DNA of 64,000 bases from Epiperipatus broadwayi (taxonomy: Eukaryota > Onychophora > Udeonychophora > Euonychophora > Peripatidae). The translations under genes and the position numbers were made by a program. The stretch covers positions 7,623,576-7,687,575 of the forward strand of contig JAQFVV010000036.1 in the NCBI GenBank assembly GCA_028023455.1, in the 5' to 3' direction. The notes beneath the pieces were generated by a model. The model was not told where the DNA came from and made no database searches. It was given only the letters and a program-made list of their open reading frames with translations. This document shows, piece after piece, positions 52,650 through 64,000 of the stretch (its first letter is position 1; each line of letters opens with the position of its first letter).

Positions 52650-55600
52650 ATTTGTATAGAATATAATTATGAAATTGGTTTATAAAGTGGCAGACATGTG
52701 GGACAGCTAATGAATATTTATAGTAATAATACTAAGTTCATCGCAGTGACACACATCTTGAATAATGGACATAGATGTCTGTTTAGCAAAATCACAACAT
52801 TACGGCTTATGGGTGTTGGTGGGTTTACTAGAAATATAACGAAGGACAGTACGTGCATGGCGGGAGGTTTATGTGGTTCAGTTATGGATCGTGGTGTGTG
52901 CTTCATGAAATTTATTATACAAGAATTACCGATTTACTCTGCAAAGTCGGCAGGATCGGTTTAGAAATAAAGAGTGGTAGGCAATGCATTTATTGGGCTG
53001 GATTTTCCAGATCGCTCCCCATATAAAGCACGCACATACAACCAAATATGTCCCCAGGGTGGTTTTTACAGCCTGGTTCATGGACATTAAGAACGACAAT
53101 GGGGCTCGAGTTTGCAAATACATCCATATAAGAGAGAAGCATGAATATATATATATATATGAAATGAAGTGGCCTATATGCACGCAACGCTTGGGAATAA
53201 CGAAATATATAGCTTTATAGACTATTTTACTTATTTAATACACATAAATTAAGAATACCCTGCATAATGGTATGATCTAATCGCTAAACAGGCATGGATG
53301 ATAAATATAACTAAAATATAGAATTTTAAGACATAAAGATACTCCTTCCTTTTTACTTTAAGTTATTCATAACTCCCCACACGTTTAATAAATACCAATC
53401 TCAGTTAATAAATGCTATTATGAAGGTAAATAAGTTGATACATAAATAAATGGGGTAGTGGTAATAGTTGGGATAAAATATAGATTTTATATATATATAT
53501 ATAAGGTACATTAAAAGTTATGAATAGTGTATTATTATTATTTAGAAAGAAGAATAAACATTTTTAGGAAAACAGATGTTGATCTGTTTTCTATAGCAAA
53601 TTTTATAATTTAATGACTTTGTTTTTCCAAAATCGCGAACACCTGCATAAGTTGAATAAGACTTGTTTTTAATTAATTTACGTTCTTAATTACTCCGCAA
53701 GTAAAGGGTAGGAAAAATAGAAATAAAATATGTTAGCGATTTTGAAAATATTATTGGCATTTTAAAAAAAACATAAATACATAAACATAAAAGAAAAGAC
53801 AACATATTAATAGAGGCTTAATGAGGATAAGTTATATAGTTATATTATAGAAAGTTACATAATATGAAAACATTTAAGCGTAGTATCAGAACAGAGCACC
53901 AGGATTATAAAGAAGGTTGAATTTGATAATCAAGAGTGGCTAAAGTTCTTTTACCTTGATATCTGGAGTAGCAGTCCTTGATATGAATAATGCTCATCAG
54001 CATTAGTGCACTAGATCTAGGGTTTAAATATGACACGATAGGTAGCATTTACTTTATGGGCAGATATTTAGAGTTCATAAGTACGGGATCTGGAGCTTTG
54101 TTACTGGAAAAGCATATTGGAACGGAGGGGAAGGTGAAATTGACTCTACTCACAGCACATCGGATAAACTTTCAGACTGATGTGGATTTGGTTTAGCATC
54201 ATGAAATTTATGGTTGTCTCCTCTGTTGGATTCAAATCCAGCAGTGTTTATACTCCTATTTTGGTGATGTAGCATAGCAACTACTGCTGGACCTGAGGCA
54301 TTTTAAATACTTAAGCATAGCTAAAATCGGCTGACTGGATCTCCCTTATCCTGTAAGACTTTTGAAACAAGGCAATTCTGTTATCTGTTTCTCCAACGAT
54401 TGTTTTAAAATAAGTCTTATGATTTTAAAACAAGCTGGGGTGGACAAAATTTCCACTAATGGATTTATTTTACTATTACAAAATTGTAATCTTTTACTTT
54501 TAACTAATGGGCTTTTCCGGGTAATTGTTTTCGAGAAACTTTTTAAAAGAATTGCATCATTTCTGACTGCTAAATTAAATATAGAAAAATAATAAGTTTC
54601 ATATATGATTTTTAAATACAATTTTATATATAATATAATTTATGATTTCTAAGCAATCTCCCACACTAAAAATATATATTTATCCATTACGTATGCATAC
54701 ACCTGAAAATAATATTAATTATTTATTTATTAAATGGTTTTAGGTTAAGATATATAAATATCTACGTTATTTATATTAAACTAATAAAGTAAAAGAAATA
54801 TATGTACTAATAAATATATATACGTGCGTAAGGATAGGTTTGAATATGGTTATGTGGTAGGAGATTGGACGTGGGCTGTGAAGCAGGATCTGAGCATCAG
54901 ATCATCCGCTTCATTTTCCCGAACTTAATGAATAAAAAAACAAAAAACGAAGATTTAAAAAATATATATATATTGTGCCCTTTTGTATGGGTCACCATCT
55001 AATTTTGTGCTAATCTATTAAAAAATTTTAAATTTAAGATATATTTAAATATGTGATGTTAATTTTGCTTATGGTAATATTTCAAAAGGTTTAATTAAAG
55101 CAATCTATGAGTATTTGATATGTGAAATTGTGCTGAAATTGAGAGAGACATTTTAAATAAAGATGATAGTAGTATATGGTTGGGAAAACTGGCCATAGTT
55201 AATATTGCATTTATATATTTAATAAGTAGGTATTTAAAACTAAAAGTGTTTAAAGGACAAGTTAAAATTAAATGCATATATTTGTTGTTGATAAAATAGT
55301 GTTATAAAAGAATATAAATATTTTAATTTTTATAAGTACATAAATAGAAGATTAATATTTGATTTTAATAATATCGAATTGTTAATTTAAAATCTGTTAT
55401 AATATCTTATTTATTTTTAAAAAAATAAATATTTGTTTTAAAAATGCAATTGTTAGTTATTTTTGGATTATGACAAGCGTTTCTTGTGTTGTAAAAGAAA
55501 ACAGATGTTAGTTAAATATGCACACACATGCTTGGAAGTTATCTAGTAAAATTGCAAAACTATTTTAAAAATCATGTTATAAAATTTATAAATAATACGT

Positions 55601-58600
55601 GAGCTATCACGAGATAAAATAAAGATAAATCAATGTAGAATATTAAATCTGATTTTTAAAGTATTGCTTTAAAAATATAACGTATATAAAAGACTTAGTT
55701 TATTTTAAATAATCTTATAAAAGTTAAAATTAAAATTAAGTAAGTAAGAATATTTTAAAAAAATGTTTAGTGGATTTAAATAAACGATAAGGATTATTTT
55801 AAAATTTGATAATGTAATAAATATTAAATATTAAATAAGTCATTATTTATTTTTAATTTTGTGTTGTTGGTAAATATGTAAATAAGCCAGCAAGTTGATT
55901 GTTTAAATGTACCAATCAAATGAGAAGTTTCTTCTGGTATAAAAGCTTAGTTCAATTGTTAGGAGAGGACTTTGTGATTGAATTTTTCAAGTTAATTGTG
56001 TTTTTTAAAATAGCAAAGTAAATTTGATAGACGCTCTCAAAATCAATTTTAAAATTATAAGAGTGTCATTGTAAATAATTTATAAAAGTTTTAAATGATA
56101 GACATGCAGTGTTAATTTAATTTTTCCTTATCAATCGTCTCTATATTGAAGCTCAATTTACAAGCAAATGGTCATGGGAACATCATATATAGTGAAAATA
56201 TATCGGAAACTTTATACTAGAAATATGACAAACGCTGGATTAGTTCAGAAAGTTACGAGATGGAGAAAAGTAGTATTTTGGACAATATATAATTTTAAAA
56301 GCTAATTGCTCTTGACTATTAGAAAATAGATATTTTATAGAATAAAATACTTCTTTATGAAGAAAGTATTTTTTTGCAAGCTATAAACTTAAATATATAT
56401 CTTAAGTAAAGATATTAGAAATAAAAGTAGTTTTATAAATACTTGCCTTGTTAAGTCTTTATGTTTAAAAGACTGAATGTTGACAATTTTAAAAGGCAAA
56501 TAAATTAAAAATATAATTAATTAAAAATCTTAATATAATAAGGTTATTATATTAAAATAATTTAAACGCTGGTCGTTTTAGATGAAGAAGCTTATTCTTA
56601 CCTGGATATTTTGTTAAGAAATGCGCAAGTAATATGTGGACGTCCAAGTCAATTAAAATAATTAAATGATAATTTTTCATAAACTATAGACTAATTTAGA
56701 AATAATAACTTTAAATAATTTCGTTAAGGAACTGGATCCGGAGCCTATAAACTATTTTAATTTTATTTTATTTTCTTGTGGGGAACTTTTATTTTATTTT
56801 AAAAGAACGTTATCATTTTATAAACTTTTTAAAAAACCACGTGATGGACCGGAAAACGGAAATGGTGTTTGAGTGAATGTGTACCTAGGATTAAAGAACT
56901 ATTATGGTGAAAAGAAGACATCGCTGGAGTTACGTAATATGAATTCTGTTTTACTTATCTAACATAAAAAATTAAATATTATTAATTTATTAAAAAATAA
57001 GATAGGTACATTCCTTAAAATAATAACTAAAAGTAATATAATAATTAATTGCATAAGTTTATCTTATAATTAATATAACACGTAATATGTTAAATAATGA
57101 TTGTGAGTGTAAATGTGATTTATTTTATGAAGCTGTAGTTCCGAAGAATATTGGAAGATGGACTGTATATTAGATCATTATTTATGGTAAAAATTGTATA
57201 ATTATAATAATTTTGATGTATTTGATATGTTTTCTTTAGATCATCCAAATGTTATGTTATTTGAATGAATGTATAAATATTTTGAAATATACACACATTA
57301 TATTGGCAGTGACAGTTTTATTTGGATATGCATAATTTGAATTTATAATATAAATATGATACAACATTACATAAGAAGTTTTTAGAAATAATTATATGAT
57401 TCTTTTGTAAATAAAATTTTGATTTTATTTTTTATTATTATTATGTTGGAGTATTAGAATTATATTTATTATTCATAAGTAATTATTTTATTGTAAGTTA
57501 GGAAGAGATTTAAAAGTCTATATTTTACTTTTGTTTTATTGGATAAATTAAGTTAAATTTTATGTAGAAGTTTATATTTGGATTGAAGATTTACTGAATA
57601 TAGATGATGAAGTCTAAATAGTTTGGATAATTAGTATTTATTTAAAGTTGAAGGTTGTTTTCCCGGAATTTTAAATAAGTTGTAGAGGATTTTTTTTTTT
57701 GTAGATAGAAGTTATTATGAAGAAGTAGAATAACACATAAAGTAAAGTAATAATTTTACATAGAAAGAATCATAGAATTTATCTAATGTAATACTATATG
57801 AATTTGAAATTGATGAATGATTTAAATATTATTATTTTAACAGTACATATATGTAATGCATATTTAATAAAAACATGTAACATAAATTGTATTAAATGAA
57901 ATATAAATTATAATCAATTATTGTTATTACATTACAAAGATACATTAGTTTCTATATTATGATATTAGAGTAATGCTGATGATAGAATAAACACATACTA
58001 GTACATAATGAAATAAGTAACAGTAATACTTAAGTGATGTAGTAATTTAATTAGTAAAGTTTAATTGTTTACATATGCTACATAAATATTGTTTACATAA
58101 ATTTTTCTGTGTAATAATTGAAGTTCACTGATATTTATTTAAAGTTTAAGTTTTAAAAGCATACTTCAATGTTATTAGTACAGCATTTTAAAGAATGTAT
58201 AATTACTTATTAGGAGTATGAGTTAATAACAGTGTAAACATATTGTATTATTATTTTCTTATTTTATTTTTTTTTTGTTTTCCTAATTTTAAACTGTAAA
58301 TATTGTAAATAAATTCTTAGTTGAAGTTAATGTAAATAAATTTGTTTAGTTTGTTTTAAAAGTGTGTCGAGTTCATTATTTTATACCACAGCATTTGACA
58401 ACAGATAATTTGAACAAACATAATATTTGCACAGTATGAATTATTATTATTATTTAAAAATAAACACAATATTTTCTTGATATCATTTTATAAGAATTGA
58501 TTGATATTAACATATAATATTATTATGGTCATGGGGTAATTATAATGCACATTATAAGAGTACAATATTATTTATTGCCACAGATTATTGAATTATAAGA

Positions 58601-59600
58601 TTTTGATCTATTCCAAAATTAAGATGCTATATGAAAATAAAAGATATACATATGATTATTTATTTAATAATTGATGATATGACAGAAATAGATAAGATTA
58701 AATTATACCATAAGATTAGTATTATATATTATTATGAGAATAAGTTAGGTGTATTTAGGTTTGATATAAAATCCCTTATCATACTTATTTACATGAATTA
58801 TTATTGCCTTAAAATTATTAGAAGAGCCTGAGATTATTTAATTATATTTTCTTAATAAAAGTTAAGATTTATTTGTTTATTACATTTAAAGATAGTTTAT
58901 TTTATTTAAAAGCCATAAGAATGCTGTAGATGTAGTAATAGGATAGTAAGGAGGTAATAGTATTCTTATGCCATTGAGACAATGTCTTGGGAGATATTGA
59001 CTCAATGTAAATCTACTTATTGCTTTGTAACTTTACTTCACAGTCTCATGATTTTGATAAATACTTATTTAATTAGTACATACTATAGAACTATATTGAT
59101 TTTAATAATTGATAATAAATTTAATTAGAATATGATAGTATAAAAGTAAATTAAAGATAGATATGCAAATTTTAATTAAGCATTATAATTTAATTGAGCT
59201 AGTTGTATTTTCAAATTATATTATACATCGAGAAGTAAGGGTACAATATATATATATATTTTACTTGATGTCTCGGTGACTAAAGAACAACCAGTGGCTT
59301 GGTGACATGTATCACGGGTAAAAAATTTCATTTATATCTAACTGAATATTGTTTTGAACTTATCTTAATAAAAAAAATTTTTCTCACCTATCTGGTAAGA
59401 CTACCTAAATATCTCTACGGTATGATGATTTGGAGGGAACAGTTGGTTTTATTTATCTTTATGTTAAAGTTGCATGTTTCATCTTATTATTACTTCTTAG
59501 TTATGATTAGCATAAAATAGAAATAAACAAAAAAAAAACAATCTCTATTACACATTACAAACATATAAACATTACACTAATGTCTGGGGTCATTTGTCGA
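52650..59600. other. AT-rich intergenic DNA; no recognisable gene
   Basis: About 7 kb. 52690-53220 and 53850-54350 are less AT-biased. The former holds an 88-codon plus-strand ORF (52698-52964, MGQLMNIYSNNTKFIAVTHI) with no known motif. The latter has pol III box-like words (GTTGGATTCAAATCC near 54225; TGCACTAGATCTAGGG near 54006, similar to minus-strand TGCTAGATCTGAGG near 18640) that might be old SINE pieces. 54800-58400 is extremely AT-rich, with TATAAAAG at 55938 and clustered AATAAA near 58305-58345. Runs of (TA)n are frequent. Confidence 0.45.
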
Positions 59601-59750
59601 TCAGTACGTCCATTTTGTCATGTTCTATCGATCCAGCTCAGATTTATTTAGTTTCTCCCTCGATCTGCCAGTTCTATTGTTTGCTACTGGTCGGTTCCCT
59701 CGCCATGAGTTGTGTTGGTCTCTAGATGGTTGACCCAAGGGTCTGGAGTG

Positions 59751-60900
59751 TTATTTGACTGGTTCAGCTTGTATGGGCGAATAATCGTTGGTGGTGAGGA
59801 ATTGGGCCATTTCCTCTATCTTCCTCACCTGACATCCCACCATCATCTGCTGTACATAAGGTGGCATATTTTGCTGTATTGCTCTAATAATTTGAGTCTC
59901 CGTGAACGGAAACTTGGTCAACGGTCGGAGACGTGTCACCTGCGTGATGAAAAATTGCATATGAGTCTCCTGGTTAATAGAACCATAGGCCTTTTTTAAA
60001 ATTGCATGGTAAATACCGTCTTGGTGCTCCTCGCTCCAAAAAGTTCTCAATAGGGCAAGTGAATAACTTTCAAAGTCTGGTGGCTTATCTTCATAAGTCC
60101 CACCATGATTTGGCATACCACTGTAAATAATGGACAGCGAGCGCCACCTGGTCCACTGATGGCACTTGTAATTTGAATAGTTCCTGTAGGCTATATATGT
60201 GCACACTTGGGTTTTCTTCGACGACCCCTTTGAATGCTTTAACTTGGATAAATTTGGTCAGTGATATAGGTGAGTATATTACTTGTTTCTTTGACATAAT
60301 GGGTGTTGATCTTCACCCGCTGGTTTCTGGCATAGGGCGGGGTCTGTTTGGTATACTCTCCAAACCTTCTTCCTCTATGCTCATCTTGACTCTAGTCTGT
60401 TCGGACGTCTCTGATTTTTACTCGGTTCATATCATATCCTCCTTTATGTTGTTGATCTCTTCCCTAATTTTATCAAAATAAACAAGAAAGGTGGCCTCTT
60501 ACTTGTTTTGCTTGTCTATGAGTTCTCCCTTTATTTCCTGGATGGCATCCCTAGTTTTGTGCTTGTGGTCCTTTAGAGACCCCTCGAACTTGTTATGAAT
60601 ATCATCGCATTTCTGTCGGCACTCTATTTGTACCTCATCTATCTTTGTCGCTATGGTGTTATTCATTTTGTCCTACGTGGTGGCCATCCAGTCCTTTGTC
60701 TGTTTTCTTACGTCTTCAATCTTTGATTCTAAATTCTCAAACCTCTTTTCCATTCTTTTCAACATCCATACTACTGTTTCCATGGTTACAGTTGGATTGT
60801 CGACCTCCTTAGGTTTATTATCACTTTCCAAAACTATTTTGCCTGACTTCAACGCTTTTCCCTGGTCCATGCTATCTTCCTCACTACTGCCCTCCTTTTG
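59751..60900 (-). pseudogene. LTR-retrotransposon Gag relic
   Basis: Minus strand. N-terminal coiled coil (60870-60673: METVVWMLKRMEKRFENLES, LESKIEDVRKQTKDW). Then, through stops, a capsid-like region: 60297-60091 (VHIYSLQELFKLQVPSVDQ, ALAVHYLQWYAKSWWDL, the L...A...L...A...WW signature of retrotransposon gag) and 60206-59751 (DFESYSLALLRTFWSEEHQD, ITQVTRLRPLTKFPFTETQI) ending in TGA. There is no zinc knuckle and no pol on either side, so the element is truncated or recombined. Candidate leader and primer-binding site lie upstream at 61412. Other options: a domesticated gag gene, but the stops argue against that. Confidence 0.72.
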
Positions 60901-60949
60901 TCTATTGGATTTAAAAATAGAAAAATTTTCTTATTGTTTTTCCTAACTA

Positions 60950-61400
60950 CACAGATAAGTTTATGGTTCTTTTTATTTTTATTTCACTACGGATTAACAC
61001 CTCCTCCCCCATTCTCACACTCTTCCCCTTTGCTCTAATCTTCCACTCCCATACCTAATTTATATTTACTTATAATTACCTCCATCCTGCCTGACTTTTA
61101 TTTCTTTTAACATTAATTCCTAGATCTAGTTTTTTAATACAAAATATATATAATAATTTTTATGTTTTCTACCTGGCCTTCTTTCTGTCCTGCTTCATTG
61201 TTTGTTTGGTTGTTCTTCAGCTCCTGAAACATCTTAACAAAATTATTTATTAGCAATTGCATTTATTAAAATTGATACACACATATTTTATATATATAGA
61301 AAAAAAAAACTACATAACTCTTTGCATTATTAATCATTGTCTTAAACTATTCTTTTATTCTAATAACTACTACCTATTGGCAAATTTATATTGGTATTTC
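60950..61400. other. Presumed leader of gag relic; nothing coding
   Basis: It contains a pyrimidine-rich plus-strand tract (60988-61025, CACCTCCTCCCCCATTCTC and following), which is a purine run on the coding strand. No ORF of interest. Confidence 0.3.
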
Positions 61401-61404
61401 TACT

Positions 61405-61412
61405 GGGCGCCA
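61405..61412 (-). promoter_or_regulatory. Candidate primer-binding site (TGGCGCCC)
   Basis: Minus strand TGGCGCCC, the 3'-terminal complement of several tRNAs (notably tRNA-Lys), 500 bases upstream of the gag relic and in the correct orientation. Only eight bases match, and no CA-ended LTR edge is evident immediately upstream. Confidence 0.35.
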
Positions 61413-61559
61413 GCCAAAAGGCCAGGGCTATATGATCTGGCCAGACGATCCGCTTTTACTGGATTATACATTTTTGTAAAATATATATTATTTATAACAG
61501 TTATACACCCACAGCTTAATAATATGATAAAAAAAAGTCATTATTTTAACAAATATTTA

Positions 61560-62090
61560 TATATATAAGGGAGTGAAAGTATTTAAAAGCTGCCACCTGA
61601 GGCGGTTATATATGCATATGAGTATTATTAATAATAAAAAAAAATTCTGCATAGTCGCGATTATTTGGAATATTTATTTCATTATACTTTGACAGTGAAA
61701 GCCCCTAAAAGCTGTCACTACTTTACCTCTTTTGCAAACTCGAAAATATACATTTAAAAACATTTATGGAAAAACATTTATATATAAAACATTATTATTG
61801 TTTAGCGCACATACTTTTTTTATCTATCTTTTATTATAAATGTGGAAGCCCCTTAAAAGCTGCCACTATTTTATTCACAGGAATCCTACATGTATTTAAA
61901 ACATCTATGAAAAACTTTTATATATAAAACATTATTTATTTCTTTGAAAAACACCCTTCTTTATTTTATGAAAGTGAAAGCCCCTTAAAAGCTGTCACTT
62001 CTTTCAAGACTCAGGAGAATTATACATGTAATTAATATTTATGGAAAAGGAACAAAAATACTATATAAAACATTATTTATTATTATTTAG
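61560..62090. repeat. Four ~120-150-bp tandem units, each with a conserved hairpin
   Basis: Core GTGAAAGCCCCTTAAAAGCT-GTCAC occurs at 61573, 61695, 61842 and 61974, spaced 122, 147 and 132 bases. GTGAAAGC and GCTGTCAC form an 8-bp stem with one mismatch around CCCTTAAAA. Units 2-4 also share ACATTTATGGAAAA and TATATAAAACATTATT blocks. It might be the U3 region of an LTR upstream of the gag relic, or a satellite fragment. Confidence 0.85.
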
Positions 62091-62337
62091 AGCAGGGGTG
62101 GGCAATTGTTTTGGCTTGGGGGCCACTTTGTGGAAATGGAGATTAGCAAAGGGCCGCACCTTTTAAAATGACTGCATTCATTAGTCAACTTTGCATTTCA
62201 GAAAAGGTATAAATTGTACCATAAAAATCAATAACTATAAATTAAATAAGATAGTGGCAGTTTTATTTAATTTATTTATTGTGCACATTTAATTTTAGAA
62301 TCAGTTTAATGAGACAAATGTACCCTATCACACTTTT

Positions 62338-63119
62338 CTATAATTTTTTGAAATCAGGAGTGAGATTGCTTGTTGAGATTCTCATCACAGCATGCAAGTT
62401 AATGTTTGTCAAAGAGCATCTATATTTATTCTTGTTGATCTTCAAGCAGGAAAAACTTTGCTCAAAAATATATTTAGATCCAAATATAGAGAACATTTTC
62501 CCAGCAAATTTCTTTATACATGGAAATTTTTCAGCAGACAAAGATTTGTAAAAGTCAACTAATGTCACAGCATTAAACATTTCTTTCACAGTGTGATCTC
62601 AGTGCATGTCAATAAGTTCAAGCTGCAGCTCTTCAGGTGCTGTGTCAATATCAGCACTGATAGGAAAAGAGAGCAAATTGAATTTAGGCTCAATTTTCTT
62701 AAAGTCCTGAAATCTTTTTGTGACTTCATCCACCAAACTCCTGCAGATGATCCTTAATCTTAGCAGAAACACTTTCAGGCACTTTCTGTTTTCCTAATAA
62801 AGGGAAATGACAAAAATTGCTTCCAGCTGCTTGCCTTGCAAATAGACCTAGTTTTGCTTTGAAAGATTTTACATGCTGCCACATTTCATGTGCAAACAAT
62901 CCCTTTTCCTGCAATGTCACATTCAGTTCATTCAATTTCTCAAATACATCAGCTGCAAACATCATCTCATATTTCTACTCCTCACATCCTATTTTTGTAA
63001 CAAAATCATGAGATATCTCCTTCATGTCCAGAAATAAGAGGATTTCATTCTGCAATGCCCAGACTCTTTTTATCATTTTGCCCAGGCTTAACCATCTCAC
63101 ACTGTTGTGGTAAATTACA
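62338..63119 (-). pseudogene. hAT 2 transposase, C-terminal half, broken
   Basis: After the stop at about 63122 homologous text continues in shifting frames: the NEILLFLDMKEISHDF region (about 63060-63000), 62965-62726 (MMFAADVFEKLNELNVTLQE, HEMWQHVKSFKAKLGLFARQ) and 62589-62338 (FPCIKKFAGKMFSIFGSKYI, FEQSFSCLKINKNKYRCSL, the last block being the hAT C-terminal dimerisation and catalytic Glu region, then MRISTSNLTPDF). All match the order in GTF2IRD2/ZBED-like transposases. Stops and frameshifts show it is dead. Confidence 0.85.
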
Positions 63120-63121
63120 TC

Positions 63122-64000
63122 TTCCTACTCTGCCTCGACATCCTCAAGAAAAGATTTGAACTGCCGATGGTGGAGTGCCCTTGCTCTGATTATGTTCACC
63201 ACACTAACAATAGGATCTACCACATGCTTTAAGTCCAATGCAGTTTTACAAAGGCTCTCCTGATGCAAAATGCAATGAAAAGACAAGATATCACTGTCTG
63301 TGTCTTGTGCTTGTAATTTGTTTTTTAAAAGCTTAACCATACCTACATTTTTTCCACTGAAAGCTCTGGCACCATCTGTTGTAATGCTTGCCATTTTGTT
63401 CCAGGACAAGCCACTTTTCTCCACACAATTCACAGCACACTCAAGCAATTCCTGACCAGTGGTTCTATCTTTCATTGATTCTAGGCCAAGAAATTCCTCT
63501 GTGATGACAAAATTTTCATCAATTCCACGGATAAAGATGAGTAATTGCGCAGTGTCTTCATTATTTGTGCTCTCATCCAGTGCCAAAGAAAACCAAACAA
63601 AACCTTTGCTCGCAGTCTTCAGCTGTTCTGTGAGTTCATCACTAATTGAATCAATATGCCGCACTATAGTCCTTCTTGACAATGAAATGCTTTCAAATTT
63701 GCTTCTCACATCAGGACACAATATGCTTGCACATTCTACCATACATTGCTTAATAAACTCGCCATCTGAAAAAGGCTTGTTGCGTTTAGCATGGTTGTAG
63801 ACTACCATGAAACTTGCTTCTATAGCACTATTTTGAAGTGTTGATTGCTTTATTAATATTGTTTGCTGCTTCTTCAGCCTTTTCACACACTCTGCAGCTT
63901 TTATTTTACGTTCTTCCTTGGAAAGTTTGCAGCCAAATTCCCTATGTTTTGTTTCATGATGTCGTTTCAGATTGTACTCCTTAAATATGGCTATCGTTTC
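63122..64000 (-). pseudogene. hAT 2 transposase, N-terminal half (5' end beyond window)
   Basis: Open from the window edge to about 63122. It begins inside a C2H2/BED-like finger (FKEYNLKRHHETKH), then EFGCKLSKEERKIKAAECVK. Next are the transposase blocks: PFSDGEFIKQCMVECASILC, SLSRRTIVRHIDSISDEL, FSLALDESTNNEDTAQLLIF (first catalytic Asp), LGLESMKDRTTGQELLE, MASITTDGARAFSGKNVGMV (second Asp) and FHCILHQESLC (CxxH-type). Protein style: general transcription factor II-I repeat domain-containing protein 2-like / ZBED5-like, a Charlie-type hAT. The first 290 residues are uninterrupted, better preserved than the rest. Confidence 0.9.

Larger units (their letters stand above)
62093..64000 (-). mobile_element. 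hAT transposon 2 (Charlie/GTF2IRD2-like), runs off the right edge
   Basis: Left terminus CAGGGGTGGGCAATTGTTTT with GGGGGCCACTTTG: the classic Charlie-type hAT end. The 8 bases before it are ATTTAGAG (candidate target duplication). It inserted at the end of the hairpin repeat array. The transposase gene lies on the minus strand and extends past 64000. Confidence 0.88.

Noticed and set aside
54346-54621. 91-codon minus-strand and overlapping plus-strand ORFs
   Set aside because: Mutually overlapping, no recognisable motif, and both compositions look random.
55938-58345. TATAAAAG and a distant AATAAA cluster as ends of a gene or giant LTR
   Set aside because: 2.4 kb of extremely AT-rich sequence with no ORF or second copy; such words are expected by chance here.

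Overview
This 64 kb window is AT-rich metazoan nuclear DNA made mostly of transposable elements. No bacterial operon, rRNA gene, canonical tRNA gene or CRISPR array is visible. The element mix (Merlin/IS1595-type, Penelope-like, pogo-like, long-spacing mariner, two hAT types, Ty3/gypsy, and PHD- and zinc-knuckle-bearing LINEs) fits an invertebrate, most likely an arthropod, but nothing fixes the species. The only host-gene candidate is one possible first coding exon near 39.4 kb.

Layout. 0-2.2 kb: a perfect 74-bp-arm palindrome, a decayed Merlin copy and a minus-strand LINE ORF1 with PHD-like fingers that the Merlin interrupts. 2.5-14.5 kb: a plus-strand jockey/CR1-type LINE (family A) split by two younger insertions. 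Its 5' end carries what looks like a complete type I hammerhead ribozyme. A second Merlin copy (4.4-8.9 kb), itself carrying a pogo-like element, sits inside the RT domain. A young GC-richer Ty3/gypsy element (9.95-14.3 kb) sits in the 3' UTR. 14.5-17.1 kb: the first of four minus-strand copies of a second LINE family (B), tail to tail with family A.

17-28 kb is AT-rich and mostly featureless, apart from a well-bounded 1.2-kb DNA transposon with perfect 8-bp target duplications (21.1-22.3 kb) and some weak relics. 27.8-34.4 kb holds LINE B copies 2 and 3 head to tail; copy 3 is internally deleted and carries a mariner. 34.6-35.1 kb has two tRNA-like SINE heads. 40.1-43.6 kb is a Penelope-like element with RT, GIY-YIG endonuclease, tandem and inverted terminal copies and hammerhead-like motifs. 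43.6-48.9 kb is the fullest LINE B copy, bounded by a hAT relic (48.9-51.9 kb). Two independent tandem duplications lie at 52.2-52.65 kb. 52.7-59.7 kb is AT-rich without recognisable genes. 59.7-61.0 kb is an LTR-retroelement gag relic, followed by hairpin-bearing tandem repeats. A second hAT (GTF2IRD2/ZBED-like) runs off the right edge.

Almost all coding sequence is broken by stops and frameshifts, so the genes do not form a pathway; their order records successive insertions. The most interesting signals are the hammerhead ribozyme at the 5' end of a non-LTR element, with related motifs in an unrelated Penelope element; a 33-bp direct repeat exactly flanking the gypsy element; and an Asp-to-Asn change at a putative catalytic site shared by both Merlin copies.
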